In this document: positions 23,835 through 34,192 of the stretch, in pieces
Layout: every line of letters starts with the position of its first letter
How positions within the stretch are numbered: the first letter of the stretch is position 1
From: Caloramator proteoclasticus DSM 10124
GTDB taxonomy: Bacteria > Bacillota > Clostridia > Clostridiales > Caloramatoraceae
Assembly (NCBI RefSeq): GCF_900129265.1
Contig: NZ_FQVG01000020.1
Location: 1 to 38,608, forward strand
DNA length: 38,608 nt
Direction: 5' to 3'
Made by a program: the position numbers and the translations under genes
Notes under the pieces: model-generated
Told to the model about the DNA's origin: nothing
Seen by the model: the letters and a program-made list of their open reading frames with translations, nothing else
Databases searched by the model: none

Positions 23835-24966
23835 AACTAAACATATCCTTAACTTTATCAGCGAAAGTCTTCTTTTTATCTATATCCTCACCAAATTCTT
23901 CAGCTAATTTTTTTAACAATTCCCTCTGCTTTGAATTAATATTCTTTGGTATTTCTACCTTTATTTTAGCATACAAATCTCCTCTACCTGCACCACGTAA
24001 CTTAGGTACACCTTTTCCCTTTAATTTAATAATTTCACCTGGTTGTGTACCTTCTGATAAAATGTGTTGAACATCTCCATCAAGTGTAGGGATTTTGATT
24101 TCTCCTCCTAATATAGCCTTTATAAAGGATACAGGAACTTCACAGAATATATCTGTTCCTCTTCTCTCAAATTTTGGATGTGGTTTAACTCTAATATTTA
24201 TATATAAATCCCCTGGCATTCCACCTCTTATTCCAGGCTCACCTTGACCTCTTAATGGAATAGTATTACCATTGTCAACACCAGCTGGTATATTTATACT
24301 TATAATTTTTTTCTTTCTTACTCTACCTTTTCCTCCACAATTTGTACACGGCGTATCAATCACCTTACCTTCACCGTGACATTTGTCACAAGTTGTAACA
24401 CTTACAAAGCTTCCAAATGGAGTATTTTTTTGAACCTTTACTTGTCCTGTACCATGACACTTATCACAAGTTTTTGGTGATGTACCAGGTTTAGCACCTG
24501 TACCATGGCAAACATCACAATCTTCATTTCTATATATCTCTATATCTTTTTTAACACCAAATACTGCCTCTTCAAATGTAAGTTCTAAATTATATTCTAA
24601 ATCAGCTCCTCTTTTTGGACCAGTCCTTTCTCTTCTTTGTCCAAACATACCACCGAAAATATCTCCTAAATCGTCAAATATATCAGAGAAGCCTCCAAAT
24701 CCTCCAAAATTTGAAAAATCAAATCCTCCAAAACCACCTTGACCATTAAAATCAGTTGTGCCGAATTGATCATATTGTGCCTTCTTTTGAGGATCTGATA
24801 ATACTTGATATGCCTCATTTATTTCTTTAAATTTTTCTTCTGCCTCTTTGTTTCCAGGATTCCTATCTGGGTGATATTTTAAGGCTAATTTTCTAAAAGC
24901 ACTTTTTATCTCTTCATCAGTTGCATTTCTATCTAAACCTAATATTTTATAATAGTCCTTTGCCAA
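23833..24966 (-). CDS. dnaJ: Chaperone DnaJ
   Basis: Hsp40 co-chaperone that stimulates DnaK ATPase and delivers substrates. The J domain has the HPD motif ([10 protein letters not shown]), followed by a Gly/Phe-rich linker (about 75-110). Four CxxCxGxG zinc repeats follow ([32 protein letters not shown]), then the C-terminal substrate domains. Tandem GTG codons at 24978 sit within the ribosome site. TTG 24966 gives the family start [10 protein letters not shown] and has AAGGGTGG at good distance. Length is 377. It is last in hrcA-grpE-dnaK-dnaJ. Confidence 0.97.
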   Translation of the reverse strand: MAKDYYKILGLDRNATDEEIKSAFRKLALKYHPDRNPGNKEAEEKFKEINEAYQVLSDPQKKAQYDQFGTTDFNGQGGFGGFDFSNFGGFGGFSDIFDDLGDIFGGMFGQRRERTGPKRGADLEYNLELTFEEAVFGVKKDIEIYRNEDCDVCHGTGAKPGTSPKTCDKCHGTGQVKVQKNTPFGSFVSVTTCDKCHGEGKVIDTPCTNCGGKGRVRKKKIISINIPAGVDNGNTIPLRGQGEPGIRGGMPGDLYINIRVKPHPKFERRGTDIFCEVPVSFIKAILGGEIKIPTLDGDVQHILSEGTQPGEIIKLKGKGVPKLRGAGRGDLYAKIKVEIPKNINSKQRELLKKLAEEFGEDIDKKKTFADKVKDMFS

Positions 24967-24990
24967 ACAATTCACCACCCTTCATTATAT

Positions 24991-25012
24991 AAGGAGGGAA
25001 TACTCCCTCCTT
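24991..25012 (-). promoter_or_regulatory. Hairpin in the dnaK-dnaJ gap
   Basis: A perfect 9-bp stem, AAGGAGGGA with TCCCTCCTT, and a 4-base loop. It follows the dnaK stop and has no U-run, so it may protect the dnaK 3' end or attenuate rather than terminate. On minus the 3' arm TCCCTCCTT resembles the 16S anti-SD and could compete for the dnaJ ribosome site. Confidence 0.6.
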
Positions 25013-25020
25013 GTTGAAAA

Positions 25021-26847
<1,827 letters not shown>

Positions 26848-26850
26848 TTA

Positions 26851-27435
26851 TTAATTTGCGACCTTAACCATACTGTATCTTAATATTTTTTCTTTATATT
26901 TATACCCTTTTTGGAAAACCTCAACAATTACATTTTCCTCAAGGTTTTCATCTTCTATATGCATTACTGCATTATGAAAGTTAGGATCGAACTTTTCATT
27001 AAGAGCAGGTATTTCCTCAATACCTAACTTTGTTAAAGTATCTTTAAACAATTTCAATGTCATTTCTACACCTTCATAAAGTGGTGTTCTTTCTTCCGTT
27101 GAAATAACAGCTCTCTCTAAATTATCAAGAATTGGTAATATGTTTTTAATAGCATCAGCAAATCCTTCTTCATATATTGTCTCTTTTTCTTTTTGTGTTC
27201 TTCTTCTGTAATTATCAAATTCAGCCTTTGTCCTTCTTAAAAGTTCTAAATACTCATTACACTCCTTAGTCTTTTCATCAAGCTGATTTTTTATATCAAT
27301 TAGCTCGTCTTTGTTTTCATCATTTATATCATTATTTACTTCCTTTTCAGATTCTAAGTCTTCTATTTTTTCAATTATTGCTTCCTTCTCTTCCTTTTCA
27401 AGTTCATTTTCATTCACTTTTATTTCCTCTGTCAC
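26851..27435 (-). CDS. grpE: Nucleotide exchange factor GrpE
   Basis: Homodimeric exchange factor that releases ADP from DnaK. A long acidic/Lys-rich N-terminal coiled coil (about 1-95) ends in ELLRRTKAEFDNYRRRTQKE, followed by the beta-wing (FDPNFHNAVMHIED, VFQKGYKYKEKILRYSMVKVAN). An upstream GTG at 27474 lies in hrcA without a ribosome site. GTG 27435 follows AGAGGTGA and the hrcA stop, giving 194 residues starting MTEEIKVNE. Confidence 0.95.
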   Translation of the reverse strand: MTEEIKVNENELEKEEKEAIIEKIEDLESEKEVNNDINDENKDELIDIKNQLDEKTKECNEYLELLRRTKAEFDNYRRRTQKEKETIYEEGFADAIKNILPILDNLERAVISTEERTPLYEGVEMTLKLFKDTLTKLGIEEIPALNEKFDPNFHNAVMHIEDENLEENVIVEVFQKGYKYKEKILRYSMVKVAN

Positions 27436-27448
27436 ACTATCACCTCTA

Positions 27449-28474
27449 CTATAGAGTTTTTTCAAAAACTTCACTTAAAACATTAGAAATTGATTTTAAT
27501 ATGCCAATAACTCTTGCATAATCCATTCTTTTAGGACCAATTATTCCAATTGTACCTGCAGTTTTATCTGCAATATTATATGTTGCCTTTACAATACTAC
27601 AATCTTTTATTTTATCATTTTCATTTTCACAACCTATATAAACACAAAAATTATTAGTATCTTCAGCAAAAACATTTGTAAGTAATTTTTTGTCCTCTAT
27701 AAAGGATAAAAATGTTTTTGCTTTATCTTTATCATCATATTCAGGATATTCAAATATGTTAGTTGTTCCCTCAAGATATACTTCTGCATCATCTTCCTTT
27801 AAACTTTCATATACAACAGATATGATAGCAGAAAATATCTCACTATATTCCCTCATATGACTTTGTATATCAGAAATTACTGTAAGTCCAATATCATTAA
27901 TAGTTAATCCTGATAATTTTTCATTTAATAGATTATTCAATTTTAAAATTTTAGAATCATCGACTGCATTAGGTGATTTTATCACTACATTTTTTATAAT
28001 ACCTGTATCTGTAACAACAACAGCAACAATATCGTAGTCACTTACACGTATTAACTGGAGTGACCTTATTGAACTCTTTCTAACAGAAGGAGTCAGTACA
28101 GCAGATGTATATTTTGTGATATCAGATATTAATTTAGTTGTCCTTTTAATAATTTTATCTAATTCATTTATAGTTTGAATTTGAAGCATATATTTAATTT
28201 TTTCTATTTCCTGTGGGGATGGATATTTAATTTCCATTATTTGATCTACATAGTACCTATATCCTCTGTCAGAGGGAATTCTTCCAGCCGATGTATGGGG
28301 TTGTTCTAATAGTCCTAGATCTTCTAAGTCCGCCATTTCATTTCTAATGGTTGCTGGACTTATATCAGTCAAATATTTTTTAGCTATAGTTCTTGATCCA
28401 ACTGGTTCAGCAGTTTCTATATAATCTGTCACAATAGCCTCTAATATTTTTCTTTTTCTCTCTCCTAGTTCCAT
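27449..28474 (-). CDS. hrcA: Heat-inducible transcription repressor HrcA
   Basis: Represses class I heat-shock genes by binding CIRCE; GroEL helps it fold in Bacillus. The N-terminal winged helix shows AEPVGSRTIAKKYLTDISPATIRNEM in the family pattern, the GRIPSDRGYRYYVD linker follows, then GAF-like and dimerisation domains. A TTG-like upstream start at 28501 would fall inside the CIRCE operator. ATG 28474 with GGGGG seven bases before is correct and gives MELGERKRK, 341 residues. It is first in the operon and autoregulated. Confidence 0.96.
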   Translation of the reverse strand: MELGERKRKILEAIVTDYIETAEPVGSRTIAKKYLTDISPATIRNEMADLEDLGLLEQPHTSAGRIPSDRGYRYYVDQIMEIKYPSPQEIEKIKYMLQIQTINELDKIIKRTTKLISDITKYTSAVLTPSVRKSSIRSLQLIRVSDYDIVAVVVTDTGIIKNVVIKSPNAVDDSKILKLNNLLNEKLSGLTINDIGLTVISDIQSHMREYSEIFSAIISVVYESLKEDDAEVYLEGTTNIFEYPEYDDKDKAKTFLSFIEDKKLLTNVFAEDTNNFCVYIGCENENDKIKDCSIVKATYNIADKTAGTIGIIGPKRMDYARVIGILKSISNVLSEVFEKTL

Positions 28475-28494
28475 TATTCCACCCCCTTTTCTTG

Positions 28495-28521
28495 TCAGCA
28501 CTCATTAATCACGAGTGCTAA
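28495..28521. promoter_or_regulatory. CIRCE operator
   Basis: TCAGCACTC (28495-28503), nine bases, GAGTGCTAA (28513-28521). It matches TTAGCACTC-N9-GAGTGCTAA except one base in the left arm. It lies just downstream of the promoter and before hrcA, the textbook place for HrcA repression. Confidence 0.95.
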
Positions 28522-28534
28522 TCACTACGATTTT

Positions 28535-28563
28535 AAAATATCACTATTAAAATATTTTGTCAA
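28535..28563 (-). promoter_or_regulatory. Sigma-A promoter of the hrcA-dnaK operon
   Basis: TTGACA (28563-28558), a 17-base spacer, TATTTT (28540-28535). Transcription would begin near 28528, about 7 bases before CIRCE, so the operator is in the early transcribed region. Confidence 0.7.
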
Positions 28564-28587
28564 TATATGCATTATTATAATAAAATT

Positions 28588-29691
28588 TCATTTTAAAAAG
28601 GAAACAAAGACTAAATTGGATAAATCTCGTCCTTTCTCTGTTAATCTTATATTTTCTCCATATTTCTCAATTAATCCCTTATCAATCAAGTCTAATATCT
28701 CATTACCATAGACCTGCATAACATCCTCATTAAATTTACTTTTGAACTTATTAATATTTATTCCGCAATTCATTCTTAAACCTAAAAACATAAATTCAGC
28801 CATATGTTCTTCCTTAGTTAAAATATTTTTTTCTTCTATTGCATTACCATAGTTTTTTATATTATAAATATATTTTTTTATATCTTTAACATTACTATAC
28901 CTAATACCATTTATATATGAATGTGCACCTGCACCCACCCCAATATACTCATCATCACTCCAATAAATGATATTATGCCTGCATTCATAGCCTATTTTTG
29001 CAAAATTTGATATTTCATATTGGTTATACCCATTCTCTTTAAGCAAATTTATCATTGTATGATAAAGCAATCTTTCCTCTTCTTCATCAAGTAGATTTAG
29101 TTCATCATTTTGATATAAATTATAAAACCTTGTATCTTCTTCTATTATTAAGCTATAACAGGAAATATGCTGTGGCTCTAACTTTATTACATTTAACAAT
29201 GTCTCTATGAATTCATTTACATTTTGATCCGGTAAGTTAAACATCAAGTCGACATTTATATTTTTAAAACCCAAACTTTTTGCATCTTTAAAATTAATTA
29301 AAAACTGTTCATAGGTATGAATTCTTCCTAATTTTTTCAATACTTTATTATCTGTACTTTGTAAACCTATTGATAATCTATTTACACCATATTTTTTTAA
29401 CATATTAAGCTTCTCTAAATTTAGAGTACCTGGATTTGCTTCTATTGTAAATTCCTTTGGTGTAAACTCTTTGACTGTTCTTAATAGTTTTTCTAAATTT
29501 TTGATAGATAAAATGGTGGGAGTACCCCCACCAATAAAAATTGTATCAAAATTTTTTTCTTCTAATAAATTTATTTCCCTAATCAAAGCCTCAATATACT
29601 CATCCTGATATTCTGTATTCACAATTGAATTAAAATCACAATAATAACATTTGCTTTTGCAAAATGGTATATGAATATACAATCCCTTCAT
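28588..29691 (-). CDS. hemW: HemW-type radical SAM heme chaperone
   Basis: Oxygen-independent coproporphyrinogen oxidase-like protein. The HemW group binds heme and is thought to deliver it, rather than acting as HemN. The radical SAM motif is C11, C15 and C18 (PFCKSKCYYCDF), with Phe rather than the extra Cys of HemN. GGGTPTIL and QISNFAK-like segments (NQYEISNFAKIG) and a C-terminal HemN_C winged domain follow. Length is 367, normal. It overlaps lepA by one base, a conserved pair. Confidence 0.93.
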   Translation of the reverse strand: MKGLYIHIPFCKSKCYYCDFNSIVNTEYQDEYIEALIREINLLEEKNFDTIFIGGGTPTILSIKNLEKLLRTVKEFTPKEFTIEANPGTLNLEKLNMLKKYGVNRLSIGLQSTDNKVLKKLGRIHTYEQFLINFKDAKSLGFKNINVDLMFNLPDQNVNEFIETLLNVIKLEPQHISCYSLIIEEDTRFYNLYQNDELNLLDEEEERLLYHTMINLLKENGYNQYEISNFAKIGYECRHNIIYWSDDEYIGVGAGAHSYINGIRYSNVKDIKKYIYNIKNYGNAIEEKNILTKEEHMAEFMFLGLRMNCGININKFKSKFNEDVMQVYGNEILDLIDKGLIEKYGENIRLTEKGRDLSNLVFVSFLK

Positions 29692-31493
29692 TATTCCACC
29701 TTCAATACAGCCATAAATGCTTCTTGTGGAACTTCAACAGTTCCTATTTGTTTCATTCTCTTCTTACCTTCTTTTTGTTTTTCAAGAAGTTTCTTTTTAC
29801 GTGAAATATCTCCACCATAACACTTTGCTAAAACATCTTTCCTTAACGCTTTTACGGTTTCTCTTGCAATTACTTTTGAACCAATAGCTGCTTGAATTGG
29901 TATTTCAAACAGTTGTCTTGGTATAATCTCCTTTAACTTTTCAGCAATAGCTCTTCCCTTTTGATATGCCTTCTCCTTTGGAACAATTTGTGACAAGGCA
30001 TCTACAGGATCTCCATTTAATAAAATATCAAGTTTAACAAGTTCAGACCTTTTATATCCTGCAAGTTCATAATCAAGTGATGCATATCCCTTTGTTCTTG
30101 ACTTTAATGCGTCAAAGAAATCATAAATTATTTCATTTAAAGGAATTTCATAATGAAGCATAACTCTTGTTGTTTCTAAATATTCCATATTTTTGAATAT
30201 TCCTCTTTTTTCTTGGCATAATTCCATTACAGCCCCTACATAATCTGAAGGGCATATTATACTTGCATTAACAATTGGCTCTTCCATATAACTAATCTCC
30301 GTTGTAGGAGGCATATTTGTTGGATTAGTAAGTTCTATAATTTCTCCATTAGTCTTTATAATCTTATAAATAACACTTGGAGCTGTAGTTACTAAATTCA
30401 AGTTATATTCTCTCTCTAATCTCTCTTGTATTATTTCCATATGAAGTAAACCTAAAAAGCCACATCTAAAACCAAAACCTAATGCAACAGATGTTTCAGG
30501 TTCAAAGGTTAATGCCGCATCATTTAACTGTAGTTTTTCTAAGGCATCCTTTAAATCATTGTAATCTGAACTATCGGCTGGATAAATACCACTATAAACC
30601 ATTGGAATCGCTGGTCTATAACCAGGCAATGGTTCAGTTGCTGGTCTTTCTGCCTCTGTTATAGTATCTCCAACTCTTGCATCTCTTACATTTTTAATAC
30701 TTGCAGTTACGTAACCAACATCACCCGCTTGTAGCTTATCAACCTCCATAAAACTTGGTCTAAATATACCTACTTCTGTAACTTCATATTCCTTTCCTGA
30801 CATCATAAGTTTTATTTTTGTGCCTTTTTTTATAGTTCCTTCCTTTACCCTTACATAACATACAACGCCTTTATATGGGTCATAATAACTATCAAATATA
30901 AGTGCCCTTAAAGGTGCATCTTCATCACCATTTGGACAAGGAATTTTTTCAACAATTGCCTTTAATACATCCTCTATTCCAAGCCCAACCTTTGCTGATA
31001 TAAGAGGTGCATCACTACAATCAAGTCCAATCACATCTTCTATTTCCTTTTTTATTTCTTCAGGTCTTGCACTTGGTAAATCTATCTTATTTATTACAGG
31101 AACTATCTCTAAGTCATGTTCTAAGGCCAGATAACAGTTAGCAAGTGTTTGAGCTTGAATTCCCTGTGTTGCATCAACGACCAATATTGCGCCTTCACAA
31201 GCTGCTAAACTTCTTGATACTTCATAATTAAAATCTACGTGACCTGGTGTATCTATCAAATTTAGGATATACTCATCATTGCCATCGTTGTGAATTAATC
31301 TAACTGCCTGAGCTTTAATTGTTATTCCTCTTTCTTTTTCAAGCTCCATTGTATCTAATACCTGTTCTTCCATTTCTCTTTGAGTTAATGTACCTGTTTT
31401 TTCTATTAATCTATCTGCCAAAGTTGATTTACCATGATCTATGTGAGCTATTATACAGAAATTACGTATTTTCTTTTGTCTATCACTTGGCAT
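29691..31493 (-). CDS. lepA: Elongation factor 4 (LepA)
   Basis: Translational GTPase affecting ribosome initiation and stalled translocation. G1 is [14 protein letters not shown]3 DTPGHVDF, G4 NKIDLP. Domains II, III, V and the LepA-specific C-terminal domain (basic [14 protein letters not shown]) are all present. Length is 600, normal. ATG 31493 follows AAGGAGGT. It has its own promoter at 31535-31565. Confidence 0.97.
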   Translation of the reverse strand: MPSDRQKKIRNFCIIAHIDHGKSTLADRLIEKTGTLTQREMEEQVLDTMELEKERGITIKAQAVRLIHNDGNDEYILNLIDTPGHVDFNYEVSRSLAACEGAILVVDATQGIQAQTLANCYLALEHDLEIVPVINKIDLPSARPEEIKKEIEDVIGLDCSDAPLISAKVGLGIEDVLKAIVEKIPCPNGDEDAPLRALIFDSYYDPYKGVVCYVRVKEGTIKKGTKIKLMMSGKEYEVTEVGIFRPSFMEVDKLQAGDVGYVTASIKNVRDARVGDTITEAERPATEPLPGYRPAIPMVYSGIYPADSSDYNDLKDALEKLQLNDAALTFEPETSVALGFGFRCGFLGLLHMEIIQERLEREYNLNLVTTAPSVIYKIIKTNGEIIELTNPTNMPPTTEISYMEEPIVNASIICPSDYVGAVMELCQEKRGIFKNMEYLETTRVMLHYEIPLNEIIYDFFDALKSRTKGYASLDYELAGYKRSELVKLDILLNGDPVDALSQIVPKEKAYQKGRAIAEKLKEIIPRQLFEIPIQAAIGSKVIARETVKALRKDVLAKCYGGDISRKKKLLEKQKEGKKRMKQIGTVEVPQEAFMAVLKVE

Positions 31494-31534
31494 AGCCTAA
31501 CCTCCTTAAAATTATACAAAAATAGTCATAATTG

Positions 31535-31565
31535 ATTATAACACAATATTTTATAAATATGTCAA
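31535..31565 (-). promoter_or_regulatory. Sigma-A promoter of lepA-hemW
   Basis: TTGACA (31565-31560), a 19-base spacer, TATAAT (31540-31535), with TG one base before the -10 (extended -10). The long spacer is probably offset by the TGn motif. Confidence 0.65.
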
Positions 31566-31574
31566 CATTGAATT

Positions 31575-31616
31575 TATTTAAAATAGGAATGTCCAAAGAC
31601 ATTCCTATTTTAAATA
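31575..31616 (-). terminator. 19-bp terminator between spoIIP and lepA
   Basis: A perfect 19-bp inverted repeat (31575-31593 with 31598-31616), loop CAAA on plus. The minus-strand 5' arm covers the last codons and TAG of spoIIP; the 3' arm ends in TATTTTAAATA. Strong isolation of the sporulation gene from lepA. Confidence 0.85.
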
Positions 31617-32678
31617 GATCGCAATTGATTTTGCAATAATTTTACTTGTTCTAATGGCTTCATCTAATGAATTAAGGTTAGAACCTACTTCAAGTAAAAT
31701 CATTTTATCAGATAAATCTTGATTATATTTCGCATTTTGCTTAACGATTCCCCTACTAAGATTTGGATACATATTATTTATTATTGTATTTAATTTTTCA
31801 GCTTTTTCATAATTAGCTTTGTAATTTTTATTTTTACCGCCAACTACAAACATTAGTCTTGCATATCTTTCACCATTAATAATAACTGTTGTTTTACTTG
31901 CCGAAGTAGTAGCATCTCTATGTAAATCAATAATTATTTTTAAACTTGGATATTTTTTTAAATAAGAAGAAACAGTAGGTCTGGATTTTTCATAACCCTT
32001 TTCTCTTGTTGGCAAGTCGTGTATTGTTATATCGTGCACTACTGCAATACCATACTTTTCTTCTAACTCCCTTTTAAGCTCTTCACCAACCTTAACAATA
32101 TTTAAATTATAATCAGTTGTAAAATTTCTATCTTTTAAATTGTTAGGATTAAAACTTTCTGTAGTATGAGTATGAAAAATTAGAACTAAAGGCTTCTCCC
32201 TATCAATTTTTTTCTTTTCAACATCATCTTTATCGTTTGGCTTAACTACTGGTATAGAATCATCATCTTTTTTTGTAGGTTCTTTTGGTTCATCTGTTTC
32301 AATATCATTTTCCTTCTGGTTTTTTTTGTCATTATCCGCTACTATATTTACTGGATTATCATTATTGGTTATCAAATTTGAAATGTCTATATACCCAATC
32401 AATGGTACTTGATTTTCAAAATAACTTGTAGGGTCCTCTATATCTACTCCAACTAAATGTTTTAATATTAATGGTAATATACTAACTTTATCTTCATCCT
32501 CTATATTCCTATATACAAAGTCCATAATACCGTTAGATTTACTAATAGTACTAATATAAAAACTACTCGAATATAAATTTTTAGCCATCATTATTGGTGA
32601 AACTATTGATAGTAAAAGCCAAATAAGAATAAGAATGTAGATAATATTTAAAATAATTTCTTCATACCTTTTTTTCAT
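31605..32678 (-). CDS. spoIIP: Stage II sporulation protein P
   Basis: Peptidoglycan amidase/endopeptidase of the SpoIIDMP engulfment machine. A short cytoplasmic start precedes a membrane helix (about 9-30), a variable Lys/Asp-rich linker (around 125-158) and the catalytic SpoIIP domain, with VLIFHTHTTESFNP, IIDLHRDA and LLEVGSNLNSLDEA supplying the zinc and acid residues. Length is 357, normal. ATG 32678 is preceded by GGGGATGAG. It follows gpr, the conserved gpr-spoIIP pair. Confidence 0.95.
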   Translation of the reverse strand: MKKRYEEIILNIIYILILIWLLLSIVSPIMMAKNLYSSSFYISTISKSNGIMDFVYRNIEDEDKVSILPLILKHLVGVDIEDPTSYFENQVPLIGYIDISNLITNNDNPVNIVADNDKKNQKENDIETDEPKEPTKKDDDSIPVVKPNDKDDVEKKKIDREKPLVLIFHTHTTESFNPNNLKDRNFTTDYNLNIVKVGEELKRELEEKYGIAVVHDITIHDLPTREKGYEKSRPTVSSYLKKYPSLKIIIDLHRDATTSASKTTVIINGERYARLMFVVGGKNKNYKANYEKAEKLNTIINNMYPNLSRGIVKQNAKYNQDLSDKMILLEVGSNLNSLDEAIRTSKIIAKSIAIYLK

Positions 32679-32710
32679 TCCCTCATCCCCTTTGTAAATA
32701 GCCTCTTAAA

Positions 32711-32737
32711 AATATATTATTTTTAATCCAAAAATAT
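32711..32737 (-). promoter_or_regulatory. Possible sigma-E promoter of spoIIP
   Basis: ATA (32737-32735), 16 bases, AATATATT (32718-32711), compared with sigma-E ATA...CATACAnT; two of the seven specified -10 bases differ. It lies 33 bases before the ATG and overlaps the gpr stop. Timing of spoIIP in Bacillus supports it; the match alone is weak. Confidence 0.3.
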
Positions 32738-33714
32738 TACTGAAGGTATTTATTTAAATCTTCTTTATCTAATGAAGGATGAAGTGCTAAATTAATAGAA
32801 TTTGCAATTATTTTTGACATATCATCTATTAATGCATCTATTTCCTTTGGCGTTACCATCAAATCACTAATATATGGGCTTAGAATTTCCCTAATTAAAA
32901 TATATTTTTCATTTTTATCAACCTTTTTAACAATGTCATAGAAATCTTTATTATCCTTGCTTTGTTTTATCAATTCATCTATAATCATATCTATTGTATC
33001 ATTGGCCATTGTTGCTGCATCAACAACAGTAGGTACACCAATTGCAATTACAGGTACCCCTAATGTATCCTTATTTAAAGCCATCCTCTTGTTTCCAACT
33101 CCAGAACCAGGTCCTATTCCTGTATTTCCTATTTGAATAGTTGAAGCAACTCTTTCCATTTTTCTTGAAGCTAATGCATCTATTGCAATAACATAATTAG
33201 GTTTAACCTTTGAAATAACACCCTGTATTATCTCCGCTGTTTCTATACCTGTTAAGCCTAAAACACCGGGTGCTATTGCACAAACTGGATTAATTCCCTC
33301 ATCTATATGCTCAGGCATTAATTGTTTTAAATGTCTTGTAATTAGAAGCTTAGAAACCACTTTAGGTCCTAATGCATCTGGAGTAACATTCCAATTACCT
33401 AAACCTGCAACTAAAACTGTATCCCCGTCCTTAATTCCAATCATATTTTCTAATTCTTTAGCTAAAACCTCACTTATCTTATCATGTGCCTCTGCATCAT
33501 AATGTTTTATTCCTGGCACTTCTATTGTCACGTACCTTCCAATTTCTTTACCCATTATTTTTGCACCACGTTCATCTTTAATTTCAACAACTGTTACAGA
33601 TACATCCTCATATGGTTTTTTCACATCAACTTCAACACCAGGAACTTCTGTGTTATTATCCTTTTTATACATTTCCCTTGCTTCAACTGCTAAATCCGTT
33701 CTAATGTTTATCAC
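32737..33714 (-). CDS. gpr: Germination protease GPR
   Basis: Aspartic-type protease that degrades small acid-soluble proteins when spores germinate. It starts MINIRTDLAVEAREMY; RTDLA matches the autoprocessing region of Bacillus GPR. Conserved blocks include VAGLGNWNVTPDALGP, APGVLGLTGIETAEI and IAIDALASRK. The upstream in-frame codon at 33825 reads through noncoding AT-rich DNA. GTG 33714 follows GGGAGGG and gives 325 residues. Expression in the forespore is expected, but no clear sigma-G site was found. Confidence 0.95.
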   Translation of the reverse strand: MINIRTDLAVEAREMYKKDNNTEVPGVEVDVKKPYEDVSVTVVEIKDERGAKIMGKEIGRYVTIEVPGIKHYDAEAHDKISEVLAKELENMIGIKDGDTVLVAGLGNWNVTPDALGPKVVSKLLITRHLKQLMPEHIDEGINPVCAIAPGVLGLTGIETAEIIQGVISKVKPNYVIAIDALASRKMERVASTIQIGNTGIGPGSGVGNKRMALNKDTLGVPVIAIGVPTVVDAATMANDTIDMIIDELIKQSKDNKDFYDIVKKVDKNEKYILIREILSPYISDLMVTPKEIDALIDDMSKIIANSINLALHPSLDKEDLNKYLQ

Positions 33715-33779
33715 AATAATCCCTCCCTTAGTATTTAGTATATACATCCAAATTTTTTTTATTTTTATTTTAAATTCAC

Positions 33780-33808
33780 TTGCTAATTTTAGTTCATAAT
33801 GATATAAT
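33780..33808 (+). promoter_or_regulatory. Sigma-A promoter of rpsT
   Basis: TTGCTA (33780-33785), a 17-base spacer, TATAAT (33803-33808). Transcription begins near 33815, giving a leader of about 79 bases. Confidence 0.7.
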
Positions 33809-33814
33809 ACTATC

Positions 33815-33893
33815 GTTACGAACAAACTGTTCGCCGTGTCCCCAAACTGCTGTAATGTCCCACTTATTAAAATTTTTCAGGAGGGATATTAAA
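33815..33893 (+). promoter_or_regulatory. Structured leader of rpsT
   Basis: CGAAC-AAACT-GTTCG (33819-33833) is a small hairpin. TGTCCC occurs at 33837-33842 and 33856-33861; either can pair with GGGATA (33883-33888) in the ribosome site, allowing one G-U. The segment is much richer in GC than its surroundings. Autoregulation by S20 is an inference. Confidence 0.45.
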
Positions 33894-34160
33894 ATGGCAA
33901 ATATTAAATCAGCTATCAAAAGAATAAGAGTTACTGAAAGAAGAACTCTAAGAAACAAAATGGTAAAGTCAGCTGTTAAAACTGCTATAAAGAAATTTGA
34001 AATAGCTTTAAACAGCGGCAATATCGACGAAGCAAAGGTTTTATATGCACAAGCAGTTAAAGCACTTGATAAGGCTGCAGCAAAAGGTGTAATACATAAA
34101 AATGCTGCATCAAGAAAGAAATCAAGACTTACTGTTAAGCTAAACAAAGCCCTTGCATAA
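33894..34160 (+). CDS. rpsT: 30S ribosomal protein S20
   Basis: An 88-residue basic helical protein of the 30S body, starting [18 protein letters not shown], with the C-terminal [20 protein letters not shown] signature. ATG 33894 follows CAGGAGGGAT; earlier in-frame codons overlap the promoter. It stands alone on plus between gpr (divergent) and holA (convergent), the usual clostridial arrangement. Confidence 0.98.
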   Translation: MANIKSAIKRIRVTERRTLRNKMVKSAVKTAIKKFEIALNSGNIDEAKVLYAQAVKALDKAAAKGVIHKNAASRKKSRLTVKLNKALA

Positions 34161-34192
34161 TAAAAACACCCTAACGGGTGTTTTTATTATGC
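34155..34192. terminator. Symmetric bidirectional terminator of rpsT and holA
   Basis: A perfect 17-bp inverted repeat (34155-34171 with 34176-34192), loop TAAC, with CACCC/GGGTG at the top and T-runs both ways. GCATAA is present at both ends, so the last Ala codon and stop of each gene lie in the stem. Confidence 0.92.

Noticed and set aside
28475-28501. Longer HrcA start at 28501
   Set aside because: The extra nine codons would begin inside the CIRCE operator and lack a ribosome site; ATG 28474 has one.
33794-34147. 117-residue minus-strand frame across rpsT
   Set aside because: It is a shadow of the S20 gene and its leader; no ribosome site and no recognisable domain.
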